From NCBI RefSeq assembly GCF_000150955.2, contig NC_011689.1, forward strand, positions 310,001 through 374,000: a DNA stretch of 64,000 nt, read 5' to 3'. This document shows positions 50,726 to 60,484 of the stretch, piece after piece. Position 1 is the stretch's first letter; each line of letters begins with the position of its first letter. The translations under genes were made by a program, and so were the position numbers. The stretch comes from Phaeodactylum tricornutum CCAP 1055/1. Lineage: Eukaryota; Bacillariophyta; Bacillariophyceae; Surirellales; Neidiaceae. The notes under the pieces were generated by a model, which saw only the letters and a list, made by a program, of their open reading frames with translations, made no database searches and was not told where the DNA came from.

Positions 50726-51198
50726 GGTGTATTCTGCGGGAGGGAGAAGTGTTGAATGGGACGAGGGATGCTGAAGGTCACGAGGCTTTCGTCGACGGTG
50801 TTCGCAACGAGGATCGATGCGCGCATACGTCAATGTGCGGCTACCCCATGGTTAGCAAGTCTTGTTTAGATTAGTACCGTATGCCTCGATATTAAGCCTT
50901 CCCACCTGTTCTGCGTCCTAAATTCGAATTCATATATAATATCTGTTACATGTACCTTCTATGTGAACGACAGGACAGACCCAATCACCGATCCTTCGCA
51001 AAGCTTGGTACCCGAAATTTAGGCCGTACGCGTTATTGTAGGACGCGCGCAGGCCGATGAAACGGAAACGCTCACCCCATTGGGATTCGCTGGGAGTCGA
51101 ATATGGATTCACCGGCCAATTCGATTTTGCTCTCGGAAAAACGAGCCAGTGCTAGCGAAAATGATTCCTGTGACGCCGAGACTGACACTATAAACAAT
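50726..51198. other. intergenic region
   Basis: 473 bp between two minus-strand genes. No gene, repeat or exact 9-mer seen. Confidence 0.4.
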
Positions 51199-52920
51199 TT
51201 AAACTTGTTGATGTGCACCGTGTTTCTTCAAAAGCTCTCGTTGCTCTGCTTCGTGCTTCCTTAGGGTTTCCTGGAGGAAGATCACCACGTCAAAAATGGA
51301 AGCGCGATCCTCGGGCTCGTACGCCCAGCATTTTTCCATTATTTCCACTAGCCGCCCTTCAATATAACTACGACTGCGGTACCGTGGATCCACGTAGGGC
51401 AACTCGTGGTTCAAAAAGCGTTCCCGAACTTCGGAGTGACTGTATGTTTCGTACATAGGGTAGAGACCAGTCAGTAAGCCGTATATGTTGTTGCCGAAAC
51501 TCCAGGTATCGACTTCTTGATTACAGTAGCCTCCGGAGAATTCTTCCGGTGCCTTGTACGTTCCACCAAATTGCCTGGAATAGTAGCAGTACCTTTCGTC
51601 CACGTCGTTCCAGTGGAGGAATTCACCATTGTTAAAATCGTTGAGTTTTAGTTGGCCCTTGTCGGACAGCAGGTGCTGGTCCGGATGGTAGTCTCCGTGC
51701 ACAATAACGCCACCTTCGAAACCATGCAAATCGGCTAAACTTTCGGCCATTGTCAAAGCTAGGCTCAGCTTTTCAATGGCAGTGAAGTTGTTGAGTGGGT
51801 AAACATCCGTTGTTTGTAGTTTGTCGAGATCTTTCTGTTTCATGCGACCACGGTCGTATTGGTCCTTATCGCCGGGCACAAGCTGAGTCGTAATGTCTGT
51901 CGGCATGGCTTCGGCAACTATCGAAGAGGCACAGTAACCATACATGTCCACAATTCGGGGACTCGAGCTGAGCTTTTCCATGACAATGGCTTCTTTCTGA
52001 AACGCGCGGCAATGGCAAAACAAAGAGTTAGAACACGTGTATATGTGCATGGACAGGACGATTTGTGTACGTACCATTACAAATCTAAGACTATACAGAT
52101 CGTAGTCGTGGTTACTACCGAGGCCACGGAGTGTTTTCAGCACAAATGCGTCATTCCTTGGTGCCGACGATGAAAGTAACCACGTGTCACGAAAGTAGCC
52201 GCTACCGATATATTGAGTCGCCAGATCTTGATGGGTGTTTCCGAATGGAACCTCCATGGCAATCTCGTGAAATCCGTTGCAGTTGGGAAATTGGTCCCAG
52301 GTCCACGCGGGTGGGCGACACGTCCGTGGATACTGAAGCTCATCATTTCGAAGTAACTTTCGTGACAAGTGGGAGTCAGCTTTGTTCAAAAATGCGAGTC
52401 GTTCGTTGTGTAACAATTCTAGATCGTCTTTTCGAATTTTGCGAGCAAAGGTAGCGTTGTTACGAGAAGAACCAAAGTTGATCTCGCCGTAATCTACTGA
52501 CCCATCGACGGTTAATATCATTCTGTCGAACTTGTTTTCCCATCGAATACTTCCAAGTGGAGTCGGCAATATAATTGACGAGGGAATGATGGGTCGTGCA
52601 CGCTGATTCCATCGCACAGTATCCTTATTTTCCCAGAACGCTGGATTTCGAATCTGTGATACGGCGTTGCTGAATACGACAGTAAGGATGGTGAAAATTA
52701 CAGTCAACGCCACAAAGGCTTTTCGAAGAGCTAGGCGTCGCGGCAGGGGGAAAAGAATACCTCGTGTGTGTAATTTGCTTGTTTCCAGTCCAGTGTGGCT
52801 AGCTTTGTTCTTTCGTTGCGGACCGTTTGATGGCGTTTCAATGTCGCTTTCGGTAGCAGGAGTGTGACGTCTTCGCACCGAAGCCGTGTCCGAGGCGAAA
52901 TGATCTCCCGGGAACGCCAT
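51199..52920 (-). CDS. membrane-anchored protein-kinase-like protein 1
   Basis: First ATG 52920. Exons 52920-52075 and 51996-51199, with a 78-nt intron (GTACGT, TTCTAAC branch, TTTCAG). 547 aa when spliced. The intron length is divisible by three and has no stop, so the unspliced form would be 573 aa. One membrane helix near residue 70-90 (KAFVALTVIFTILTVVFSNAV) follows a basic stretch. The kinase fold is visible: FVLKTLRG (ATP lysine), KEAIVMEKLSSSPRIVDMYGYC, VIVHGDYHPDQHLL (catalytic loop, HGD for HRD), LKLNDFNNGEF (DFN for DFG), YKAPEEF (APE) and DTWSFGNNIYGLLTGLYP. The changed metal-binding motif suggests weak or altered catalysis. It is a close paralogue of the gene at 58109-59662. Confidence 0.85.
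   Translation of the reverse strand: MAFPGDHFASDTASVRRRHTPATESDIETPSNGPQRKNKASHTGLETSKLHTRGILFPLPRRLALRKAFVALTVIFTILTVVFSNAVSQIRNPAFWENKDTVRWNQRARPIIPSSIILPTPLGSIRWENKFDRMILTVDGSVDYGEINFGSSRNNATFARKIRKDDLELLHNERLAFLNKADSHLSRKLLRNDELQYPRTCRPPAWTWDQFPNCNGFHEIAMEVPFGNTHQDLATQYIGSGYFRDTWLLSSSAPRNDAFVLKTLRGLGSNHDYDLYSLRFVMVRTQIVLSMHIYTCSNSLFCHCRAFQKEAIVMEKLSSSPRIVDMYGYCASSIVAEAMPTDITTQLVPGDKDQYDRGRMKQKDLDKLQTTDVYPLNNFTAIEKLSLALTMAESLADLHGFEGGVIVHGDYHPDQHLLSDKGQLKLNDFNNGEFLHWNDVDERYCYYSRQFGGTYKAPEEFSGGYCNQEVDTWSFGNNIYGLLTGLYPMYETYSHSEVRERFLNHELPYVDPRYRSRSYIEGRLVEIMEKCWAYEPEDRASIFDVVIFLQETLRKHEAEQRELLKKHGAHQQV
51997..52074 (-). other. in-frame 78-nt intron (exitron candidate)
   Basis: GT-AG intron with a CTAAC branch-like site about 35 nt from its 3' end. 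It is 26 codons long and stop-free, so retention adds 26 residues just before the kinase alpha-C region. Confidence 0.7.
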
Positions 52921-53399
52921 GGTTATGAGATCACAATCGAATGCTCTGACTTGTCTACTCTCAGCACCAATATGTGTGTGCCTGCTCTGGTAACTTGTGT
53001 TCGCAAAAGCAGGGCAACTCCATGTCACAAAGTGGGCATGAAGGGAGAGAAACCCGACTGAAAGTAAGGTGAGACCGGCGCTTGTTGCTGTGTTGAGAGT
53101 GAATTGACCCTTTTAGGGGGAAATATCGATTTGCTAAAAAGGAGTACTGGATAAACTCAACGGTCGAAGAATACTACGTGAAACATGCTTTTACCCTTTA
53201 CATGATGCATGTGACAGTGAACTTTGAAATAATTTGAATAATTCCAAACATAAACATTTGAAATTGAACTTTATTTCACATTTTGGGTTCGCACTGTGAA
53301 TGCTGACTAGTCCCCCTACAGTGATCGTGTGTGACAGTGAGTGGCTTCACTGTTAGCTTCCACTTACGGTAGCAGTAGAGGAACAATATGTTTGATTCT
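52921..53399. other. intergenic region with two promoter-like elements
   Basis: 479 bp. TGACAGTGA occurs at 53212-53220 and 53332-53340, with near-copies close by (TCACTGTTA at 53347). No gene seen. Confidence 0.45.
53332..53340. promoter_or_regulatory. TGACAGTGA element
   Basis: Second of two exact copies 120 bp apart upstream of kinase-like protein 1. Confidence 0.35.
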
Positions 53400-54332
53400 C
53401 TAGTAGACAATGTCATCCATTTGTCGCAGAAACTGAACCCGTCCGCTACCTTGTGGCGTGATCTCTTCCAGAGAGTTCAGGTCTTTCAGCGGTCCTTGCG
53501 CAAACTTGAGACGCGCGTTGACTGCCGGTGGGAACAGTGGAGTAAAGAGTTTCACGAGCGCATTCAACAAAATCGGTAGATTCAACAAAAGAGTCGGTCC
53601 CGAAGTGGCTGGATACAGTTCCGTGGCGGTCTTGCTGGAAGATGACAACGCCTTGCGAAAGTCCGCCGATCCTCCGATCAGCTTGACCCCACTCAGATCA
53701 TTGGCCGTTAAAACACATAACAGCTTGTCCAAGTACGCCGACCGCTGGTTCGCCACAATCGCGTTTACTTCCTTGGCGTAGAGAAAGAACTCCGTCATCT
53801 GCTGTACCGATACGGCCTTCATGAGGCCATTATCGTCGATACTTCCGGCACGAATGCAGTACACCAAATCCGCCTGCGACGATGTAGTGGTCAAGACGTT
53901 GGAGGGTTTGATGTACATTGAAATCGTCTCGGAAAATGGGGCCTTGGCGAGGACAGGTTCGTTGTTCCAGCCTTCCCCCGCGGTAGCTTCCTTGACTGCC
54001 TGCACAGCTTTTTGACAAATCAAACGACCCGGCCCTTCTCTCCAGGCCAGATTCCGCTTCAACAGATCCAATTGCGACGGCGAATCTTTGAGTTCCAGGC
54101 AGTAACGAAGGTAGAAAACGTCTTGACAATAGGGTTCCTCCGCCATGGCATCGTCTCGGTTTAGCTGTTGCTGAGCAGCGGCCTTGAGGTTGGCAATATC
54201 CCCGGCGTGGTCCTGCAAGAGCTGTGTCACCGATTTGTCCGGCGCCACGAGTGAAAAGCCGAACGCCGATTGGAGGCTTTGCCAGAATACAATGAGTGAC
54301 AGCAACAGTGTCGTTGGTATGTTCATCTGCAT
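53400..54332 (-). CDS. plastid-targeted CRAL-TRIO (Sec14-like) protein
   Basis: 310 aa, single exon, ATG 54332. The signal peptide (TTLLLSLIVFWQSLQ) ends in SAFGFSL, a good match to the diatom ASAFAP motif with Phe after the cleavage site. Import into the plastid is therefore expected. The body starts with a helical CRAL-TRIO N-domain (DVFYLRYCLELKDSPSQLDLLKRNLAWREG). It continues with the lipid-binding part (DLVYCIRAGSIDDNGLM, EFFLYAKEVNAIVANQRS, VKLIGGSADFRKALSSSSK). The closing NLPILLNALVKLFTPLFPPAVNARLKF corresponds to the floor and gate helix of Sec14 proteins. Such proteins carry phosphoinositides, tocopherol or other hydrophobic ligands between membranes. A plastid lipid or carotenoid carrier is plausible. 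Confidence 0.82.
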   Translation of the reverse strand: MQMNIPTTLLLSLIVFWQSLQSAFGFSLVAPDKSVTQLLQDHAGDIANLKAAAQQQLNRDDAMAEEPYCQDVFYLRYCLELKDSPSQLDLLKRNLAWREGPGRLICQKAVQAVKEATAGEGWNNEPVLAKAPFSETISMYIKPSNVLTTTSSQADLVYCIRAGSIDDNGLMKAVSVQQMTEFFLYAKEVNAIVANQRSAYLDKLLCVLTANDLSGVKLIGGSADFRKALSSSSKTATELYPATSGPTLLLNLPILLNALVKLFTPLFPPAVNARLKFAQGPLKDLNSLEEITPQGSGRVQFLRQMDDIVY

Positions 54333-55085
54333 AACGCGTCCCTACGAAAGATTGTTAGCAGAATGGCCTACGCAATAGGCTATCTAACAGTGTCGATTGA
54401 CAGTCAGTTCGATGCAAAAGAGCCGACAGTTTGTTGCGATCGGATGGACTTGGTTGGGTAGGCTCGGCAGCATACACTAGTGGCGGGGTACACCGTCATT
54501 GACTCTAACTGTAAAATCGATCGCCGTCGAAAGATCCATTGGAAACCCGGACAAAGGCATGCTGGGTGTCTGTTTGTCCGTGAATCACGGGGCACCCTTC
54601 AAAAAAAGGTCGTAGTTGAAGTCGTTGCGGACGCGCCATCGTCACGACATCCTCGTGTAGGCCCAAACGGCAGAAACATACGAAGGAAAAGCTTGAACGT
54701 GCCTAGACCCGGAGATAGGTGTCAAGGAACGCAAATTTGGAATGAGAACCGTCTCCTCAAATCAAAAAATGCCAAAATCTGCAAACAATTGGATTCTCGT
54801 TGTCGGAGCACGGGGGGTGCCCATCACGAAACAGAGCATTGCCGTATCGTATTCTAGGAGGAAACAGCCGTCGTGGCCGCGTCCAGTTGTCGTGGTATAT
54901 AATTGATGCACGAATTGGCCGTACCCATTGTGTGGTCCAGATACTGCTGGCATAATATGCGGCGAGCTTGCCAACGGACGATCCGCTCATAAAAACGAAC
55001 CCCAGCCTGTGAAGACTATTCTCTTCGTCGTACAAGATTGGTTCTTTGTTTGTGAGACTACCCGTTTCTCATAAGACTAACAAGA
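54333..55085. other. divergent intergenic promoter region
   Basis: 753 bp between the CRAL-TRIO gene (-) and the proton pyrophosphatase (+). TGACAGTCA at 54398-54406 lies 66 bp from the CRAL-TRIO ATG. Frames of 60-125 codons here are not family-like. Confidence 0.45.
54398..54406. promoter_or_regulatory. TGACAGTCA element, CRAL-TRIO promoter
   Basis: Exact TSACWGTSA match 66 bp upstream of the ATG at 54332. Confidence 0.4.
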
Positions 55086-57962
55086 ATGCCTCTCAACTCC
55101 CAGTGTTCTCTTCTTTCGGGAGGGAAGACCGACTTTCCCTGCAGTGCCACCGCCATTGAAGCCGTCTCCCTGGCGATCGGTGCGGCCTTGATCTCCTTGC
55201 TCTTTGTGCTCTATCTTATTCAGCAGGTAAGTAGTCGAGATCCATCCAGTTTCTTGTCGTCATCATTTGTTGTCCTTTCATTGCTGTATGCCTATGGATT
55301 GGGGCTTCTCCGAGAGTATTGGAAAGGAGATCCCATCATCAGCGATCACAAGATCATGGAACCCATTGACACAGCCTTTCTCCGGGGTTGACCGTCTTTG
55401 CTGTCGTGTACATGCGTTTGCCTGTGATATGCATGCATCCAACACTCACCAACGCGTTTTTCTTTGGACACTTTTGTTCAATAGCTCAAGAAAGCTCCCC
55501 GTGGAAATGACCTCATGAACAAGATCTCCGATCAGATCAAGTCCGGTGCCAGAGCCTTTCTGACCACTGAGTACAAGTACCTGTCAGGCTTTGTGGCTGT
55601 CGTGTTTAGCGTCCTACTTGTCCTCTATACCCTCGATCCCCCGTCCGGTGACAAGACAGACGGTATCCGCTACGCATCCTGTTTCCTCTGCGGTGCCGTC
55701 CTTTCCGCCTCGGCTGGATGGGGTGGAATGGCGGTGGCAACGGACGCCAACGTCCGTACTACCCAAGCCGCCGATACGGAAGGTCTCGGGGTCGCGCTTC
55801 GCGTCGCCTTTACCGGTGGGGCCGTCATGGGATTCACGGTAGTTGGTCTCGGTCTGTTGGGTCTTTCCATCATGTTTTACCTGGTGACGTTCGGATTCGA
55901 TGACGCTGACAAAGGAATCGCTTCTGGCACGTCGCCCAGTCTAGAAGAGCGCCTCCGCTTTGGCGCGGACGTGATAGCCGGATTCGGTTTCGGTGCCTCA
56001 AGCATTGCCCTCTTTGCTCGAGTAGCTGGAGGAATCTACACGAAGGCCGCCGATGTGGGTGCCGATCTTGTGGGCAAGGTTGAGATGGACATTCCCGAAG
56101 ACGATCCCCGTAACCCTGCTGTGATTGCCGATAACGTCGGCGACAATGTCGGGGATGTTGCTGGTATGGGAGCTGATTTGTTCGAGTCGTTTGTAAGTTT
56201 TTGCAACTGTCTCTCTTGCGTGTGCTGAAACACTACCGCTTTGGTTCGTTTCTCATTTCTTACGTTGCGGTCATTCTTTGTCATTCTAGGTTGGATCCAT
56301 CATTGCTGCTATCACTCTCGCCAACGGCGATATCACACTCATCATGCTCCCGTTTTGGATTTCTGGAGCTGGTATCATTGCTGCTATTATTGGATTCTTC
56401 GCAGTCAGCTGCAAGGATGATGCTGGTCAGAAGGAACTCATGTTTGCCCTCCACAAGTCCACCATTGTTTCCTCAACCTTGGTAGTCGGTTTCAGTGCAC
56501 TGATCGTTGCCTTCCTATTTGATGGGCGATCCAAGGAAGGATGGGAAGTCTTTGGATGCATTGTCATTGGTCTCGTGGCGGGTGTTCTCATTGGACAAGT
56601 GACGGAATACTTCACATCCTATTCGTACTGGCCTACCAAGTCCATTACAGATGCTGGTGTTACCGGACCCGCTACCGTCATTATTCAAGGCCTCGGTGTT
56701 GGCATGATTTCTACCGTCTTCCCAGTCATTATCATCGTTGCTACCATTCTTGGATGTAACGCGTTATCTGGTGAATACGGTATTGCCTTGGCTGCCGTTG
56801 GTATGCTTTCCACTTTGGGCGTGACTCTCGCTACGGACGCGTACGGTCCGATTGCTGACAACGCTGGAGGTATTGCCGAAATGGCCGAGCTGGAAGAACG
56901 CGTCCGCGACACAACTGACGCTTTGGATGCTTTGGGTAACACCACTGCTGCTACCGGTAAGGGATTTGCTATCGGATCTGCTGTGCTTACGGCATTGTCG
57001 TTGCTTTCTGCCTTTACTGATAAGGCCGGCTTGGGCAACGTCAACGTCGACATCGGTGAACCTGTTGTGCTTGCGGGAGTTTTGATTGGAGCCATGCTTC
57101 CTTTCTTGTTCGCTGCCTTGACTATGCTTTCAGTGCAAAAGGTATGTCTTTGGAACATTCGAGCAAATAGCATCTTTGACGAGCATTGATTTATTAACCT
57201 TTTGTTTGTGAATTTGTAGGCTGCTGGAGCCATCATTATTGAAGTCCGTCGACAGTTCGCCGAGATCCCTGGACTCCGCGAAGGAACTGCTGAAGCCGAT
57301 TCGGACAAGTGTGTTGCGATCTCTACGCAGAGTTCTGTTGAAGAAATGGTACTCCCTGGAATTTACGCTATTCTTTCGCCAATCACCGTCGGCTTTCTCA
57401 TTGGGCCTCGCTGCTTGACCGGTCTTCTCGGAGGAGCGATTGCTTCTGGTATGATGCTGGCACTCATGATGGTACGTACATTGCTATTTAAAAGTGTAAA
57501 ACAACTTAGGGGTCGCTAATGTAAACATCGTTCCATTTACAGGCAAATGCTGGTGGAGCTTGGGACAACTCCAAGAAGTACATCGAAATTGAGGGTGCCA
57601 AGGGAGGAAAGGGAACCGAAACGCACAAGGCCTGCATTGTTGGTGACACTGTCGGAGATCCTTTTAAGGATACCAGTGGCCCGTCCCTTAATATTCTTAT
57701 CAAGCTCATGAGCATTATCTCACTCACCATCGCGCCGTTGATGGAGGACGATGACGACTGGGATTCTTGGTACTATGGTCTCATTCCTTTGGCTGCCATG
57801 CTGATTGGCACCTACTTGGTGTACCACTTCTTCTGGCGCGATGTAGCCGATATCACGGCTCCCGTTGGCGTGGAGAAGATGGAAGCTGTAAAGGATGAGC
57901 CAATGTCTGCGACCAAAGATGAAGTAGAGGTCGGCAACGATGGAGCAATCAACCAAAGTTAG
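55086..57962 (+). CDS. H+-translocating inorganic pyrophosphatase (V-PPase), K+-dependent type
   Basis: Five exons: 55086-55226, 55485-56192, 56290-57141, 57220-57471 and 57543-57962. The introns are 258, 97, 78 and 71 nt, all phase 0 and GT-AG, and the protein is 790 aa. It pumps protons into the vacuole or acidic compartments using the energy of PPi. Signatures: the catalytic [60 protein letters not shown] and [23 protein letters not shown]. The segment [15 protein letters not shown] has Ala at the site that is Lys in K+-independent enzymes, indicating the K+-stimulated type I class. About 15-16 membrane helices are seen. The acidic C-terminal tail ([21 protein letters not shown]) is longer than in plants. 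Confidence 0.97.
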
Positions 57963-58108
57963 ATGGTTGCATCCAACGTATATTTGTCTTGCGTGTAACA
58001 GTCTGCCCGTGGTGCAGATCGTATTCAGAGTGAAAAAAGCAGTAGCATTATAAAAAAGCTCATCGTTGTTCCTGATCAATATGAGTACATGTTTTAGTAT
58101 CTTCCCCA
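57963..58108. terminator. short convergent 3' region
   Basis: Only 146 bp separate the stop of the pyrophosphatase and the stop of kinase-like protein 2. Both transcripts must end or overlap here. Confidence 0.4.
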
Positions 58109-59662
58109 CTAGATTTGCTTCTCCGCGACCATTGCTTTGAGATTTCTCAATCGTGACACAACTTCGAATGAAGACACTCGGCTATCTGGATCAAATTCCC
58201 AGCAACGTTCCATGACGTCAATAAGTTCTCGTTCGACGACAGATCGGTTGCGGTAGCGCGTATCAACGTAAGGATGGACTCCTTGCTTGACCTTGCGATT
58301 TGCTTCCTTTTCACTGTCGCCCAACTCGTAGTACGGAAAAAGTCCCGTTACGAGGACGTAAATGCTGTTTCCCAAAGGCACAACGTCAATCTTTTCGTTG
58401 GAGGGGCGATGCTGGACTTCTTCAGGACTTCGGAATGCTCCTGGAAAGTTGTGATAAGTTTTGCAATAGACGCCTTCGTCAACATTGTACTCGTATATTT
58501 CGGCGGAGTTGAAATCATTTAGTTTGACGCCGCCATTTGCCATTTGAAGCCACTGTGAGGGATGTATATCGCCGTGGCCGATTGCCCCACCTTCAAAACC
58601 GTGTATATCTGCCAAAGATTCTGCCATAGCTAAGGCGAGGTCCAGCTTTTCTGCCAGTGTCAAATTGTTCAGGGGGTGCACGTCTAATCGTTGCAACTGG
58701 CCGAGTTCATGCAACTCAATCGTTCCGTTTGTGGACGCCAATTCTGCTTCTAGCGTACCAACCGCTGATTCGATGAAAAGAGATACTCCACAATGGGCGT
58801 GGATATTAATGATACGAGGGCTGTCGGACAACGCGTCCAGGATCGAGGCTTCTTTCTGAACTTGAAAGTGCTCACGAACACCTAACTCGTATTCTTCTAG
58901 CTGAAACTGTTTCAGAGCAAACGTAGATACGGCCGGCCGCTCAAGAATCCACACACTCCGATATGCACCATCGCCCGCAAACTTGACTTTGTATTCTTGA
59001 AATAGTTCCGTTGGTTCGTAGGATTGGTCGAATCGGGTTTCGTGCAAAATATTACATGTGGGATGAGACACGCGAGCCCAGTTGTTCCTTCGACAGGTAG
59101 GCTTTCCCACGATGTCGTCGTTGTACAACAGTTTGTCGGGAAGATTGGGCTGCAGCTGAGCCATGTGATCCATCCAAGAACCGCGTTCCGCTTCATATTT
59201 TTCATATTCGTCAGCGGCAATCGAACGAACCCAATCTGAAGTACCCAGCGAATTTATGTTTAAAGCACCAAAGTCTTCAGCATCGTCTGTGGTGATTGGC
59301 AGAGCCAAGAGTGGTAGAGCCATTGGTTTAAAATCGGTCAAAACTGTCGCTTTCGGTACAATCTGAACAACCAACCCAGCAATCGCGTTACGTTCTTGTC
59401 GAACGATCGACCAGGTCATTTCGGAAAGAAATTGCCGCCCAATCGAGTCAAGTAAAGAAGATTGTCTGGCTAATGGTAAAGAACTGTAGAAAACCCAAAA
59501 AATCATCAAAGATAGACAAAAAATGATAAGCTGCCGTAACGCCTTTCGCCAATACGGCCGACGGGGTCGTTTCTCGTCGGCATCGAGCAGGACCGAGTGC
59601 AGCCGACCAGCTCCATCAAGAGGACTGCGGCCTACGTGCCTCTCTCTTCTTCTCAAAGACAT
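58109..59662 (-). CDS. membrane-anchored protein-kinase-like protein 2
   Basis: 517 aa from the first ATG (59662). The frame extends upstream to a GTG at 59773 that overlaps the palindromic promoter motif, so the ATG is preferred. A basic N-terminus (MSLRRRERH) precedes one membrane helix (QLIIFCLSLMIFWVFYSSLP). Kinase fold: FALKQFQLEEYE (ATP lysine), VQKEASILDALSDSPRIINIHAHCG, AIGHGDIHPSQWL (HGD for HRD), VKLNDFNSAEIYE (DFN for DFG), RSPEEV and DVVPLGNSIYVLVTGLFPYYELGD. The alterations match those of kinase-like protein 1, so both belong to one subfamily with unusual metal-binding residues. There is no intron where the paralogue has one. Likely a single-pass membrane signalling or scaffolding protein. 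Confidence 0.84.
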   Translation of the reverse strand: MSLRRRERHVGRSPLDGAGRLHSVLLDADEKRPRRPYWRKALRQLIIFCLSLMIFWVFYSSLPLARQSSLLDSIGRQFLSEMTWSIVRQERNAIAGLVVQIVPKATVLTDFKPMALPLLALPITTDDAEDFGALNINSLGTSDWVRSIAADEYEKYEAERGSWMDHMAQLQPNLPDKLLYNDDIVGKPTCRRNNWARVSHPTCNILHETRFDQSYEPTELFQEYKVKFAGDGAYRSVWILERPAVSTFALKQFQLEEYELGVREHFQVQKEASILDALSDSPRIINIHAHCGVSLFIESAVGTLEAELASTNGTIELHELGQLQRLDVHPLNNLTLAEKLDLALAMAESLADIHGFEGGAIGHGDIHPSQWLQMANGGVKLNDFNSAEIYEYNVDEGVYCKTYHNFPGAFRSPEEVQHRPSNEKIDVVPLGNSIYVLVTGLFPYYELGDSEKEANRKVKQGVHPYVDTRYRNRSVVERELIDVMERCWEFDPDSRVSSFEVVSRLRNLKAMVAEKQI

Positions 59663-59763
59663 AATACTGACCAAAGAAGGTGTGCAAAAGATGGAGTCAT
59701 GTTTTTGTGGAGATGTGCCGAATTTCAGCGCGGTTTCCACCTTGTTTTCCAGTTGGTTTGGCT

Positions 59764-59772
59764 TCACTGTCA
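59764..59772. promoter_or_regulatory. TCACTGTCA element, kinase-like 2 promoter (proximal)
   Basis: Exact TSACWGTSA match 102 bp upstream of the ATG at 59662. Confidence 0.4.
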
Positions 59773-59800
59773 CGTCATTTTTTTTCGTGTTACAGTTAAT

Positions 59801-59809
59801 TCACTGTCA
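59801..59809. promoter_or_regulatory. TCACTGTCA element, kinase-like 2 promoter (distal)
   Basis: Second exact copy, 37 bp beyond the first. Confidence 0.4.
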
Positions 59810-59938
59810 CATCAGATACTATGAGAAGCAACCACATCCACTCTCACAGTGGGCGTCACCATAGGATGAAGAAATAAACTCAGTATATGGGTATCTATTT
59901 ATGTGTCAAATGTACAATGGAGCGACTTTATGAAGCGG

Positions 59939-59971
59939 TAGGTATCTCAGCCGCCTTCGGCTAGATACCTA
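59939..59971. repeat. hairpin inside the MITE
   Basis: Stem TAGGTATCT / AGATACCTA continued by AGCCG / CGGCT, with a CCTT loop and one bulged C. Confidence 0.8.
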
Positions 59972-60059
59972 GATGAGACCATGAAATTGGATAAATAACC
60001 CGGAGAACCACTAGTATTTACGTATTAAAAAAAACTACATTGATAAATTGCAACTTACC

Positions 60060-60249
60060 AAATGTTAAGTTGTTTTTTACACTCTTGTCGGCCCAACTTG
60101 GTGTTGGATGCCTTTGGAGACTTCGATCGGGACAATTTTGACGAAATTTTTTTCCCGGTATCTTCCATTGTACGTTTCCTTGTGACTCTACAATTTTTAT
60201 CAGATTCATCATCTGATGAAGCGATGAAAGCTTCATCCAAGTCCGTCAT
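60060..60249 (-). pseudogene. transposon-borne exon fragment
   Basis: About 63 codons from ATG 60249, inside the MITE-like element. Acidic start (DLDEAFIASSDDESDKN), then a Lys/Arg/Ser-rich part, ending at a GTAAGT splice donor (60058-60053) with no matching downstream coding exon in the element. It probably derives from the first exon of the parent transposon's gene. Confidence 0.4.
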
Positions 60250-60288
60250 GGTGACTTTTGTGTTTCAACGATTTGGCGTCGAAATCCA

Positions 60289-60308
60289 CTCGTGACTCGA
60301 GTCACGAG
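60289..60308. repeat. perfect 20-bp palindrome
   Basis: CTCGTGACTC followed by its exact reverse complement, centred on an XhoI-type CTCGAG core, inside the MITE. Confidence 0.9.
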
Positions 60309-60484
60309 CTAGACCAAATTTTTTTGGACTATGATAACTCAATCTCTCCTAGGAGTCAGAAATTAAAAAAAAAACTGACTAGAAAGTTCGAATCAATTCC
60401 TTTCCCACTGTAGGGACAGCAGAGCCATTTGCGCCTTTCTAGAAAAGTTATAGCCAAATGATCATCCTATGGTGACGCCCACTG

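Larger units (their letters stand above)
59847..60484. mobile_element. non-autonomous DNA transposon (MITE-like), 638 bp
   Basis: Perfect 23-bp terminal inverted repeats at 59847-59869 and 60462-60484. They begin CAGTGGGCGTCACC and are flanked on both sides by TCA (59844-59846 and 60485-60487), a 3-bp target-site duplication. The interior holds a 33-nt hairpin (59939-59971), a perfect 20-bp palindrome (60289-60308) and a minus-strand frame that starts at an ATG and runs into a consensus GTAAGT donor. It looks like a deletion derivative of a larger spliced transposon. Superfamily is unclear: the TCA duplication fits neither the TWA of PIF/Harbinger nor the TA of mariner. Confidence 0.75.

Noticed and set aside
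59663-59773. Longer N-terminus for kinase-like protein 2
   Set aside because: Only a GTG is available as start, and it lies on the promoter-like motif.
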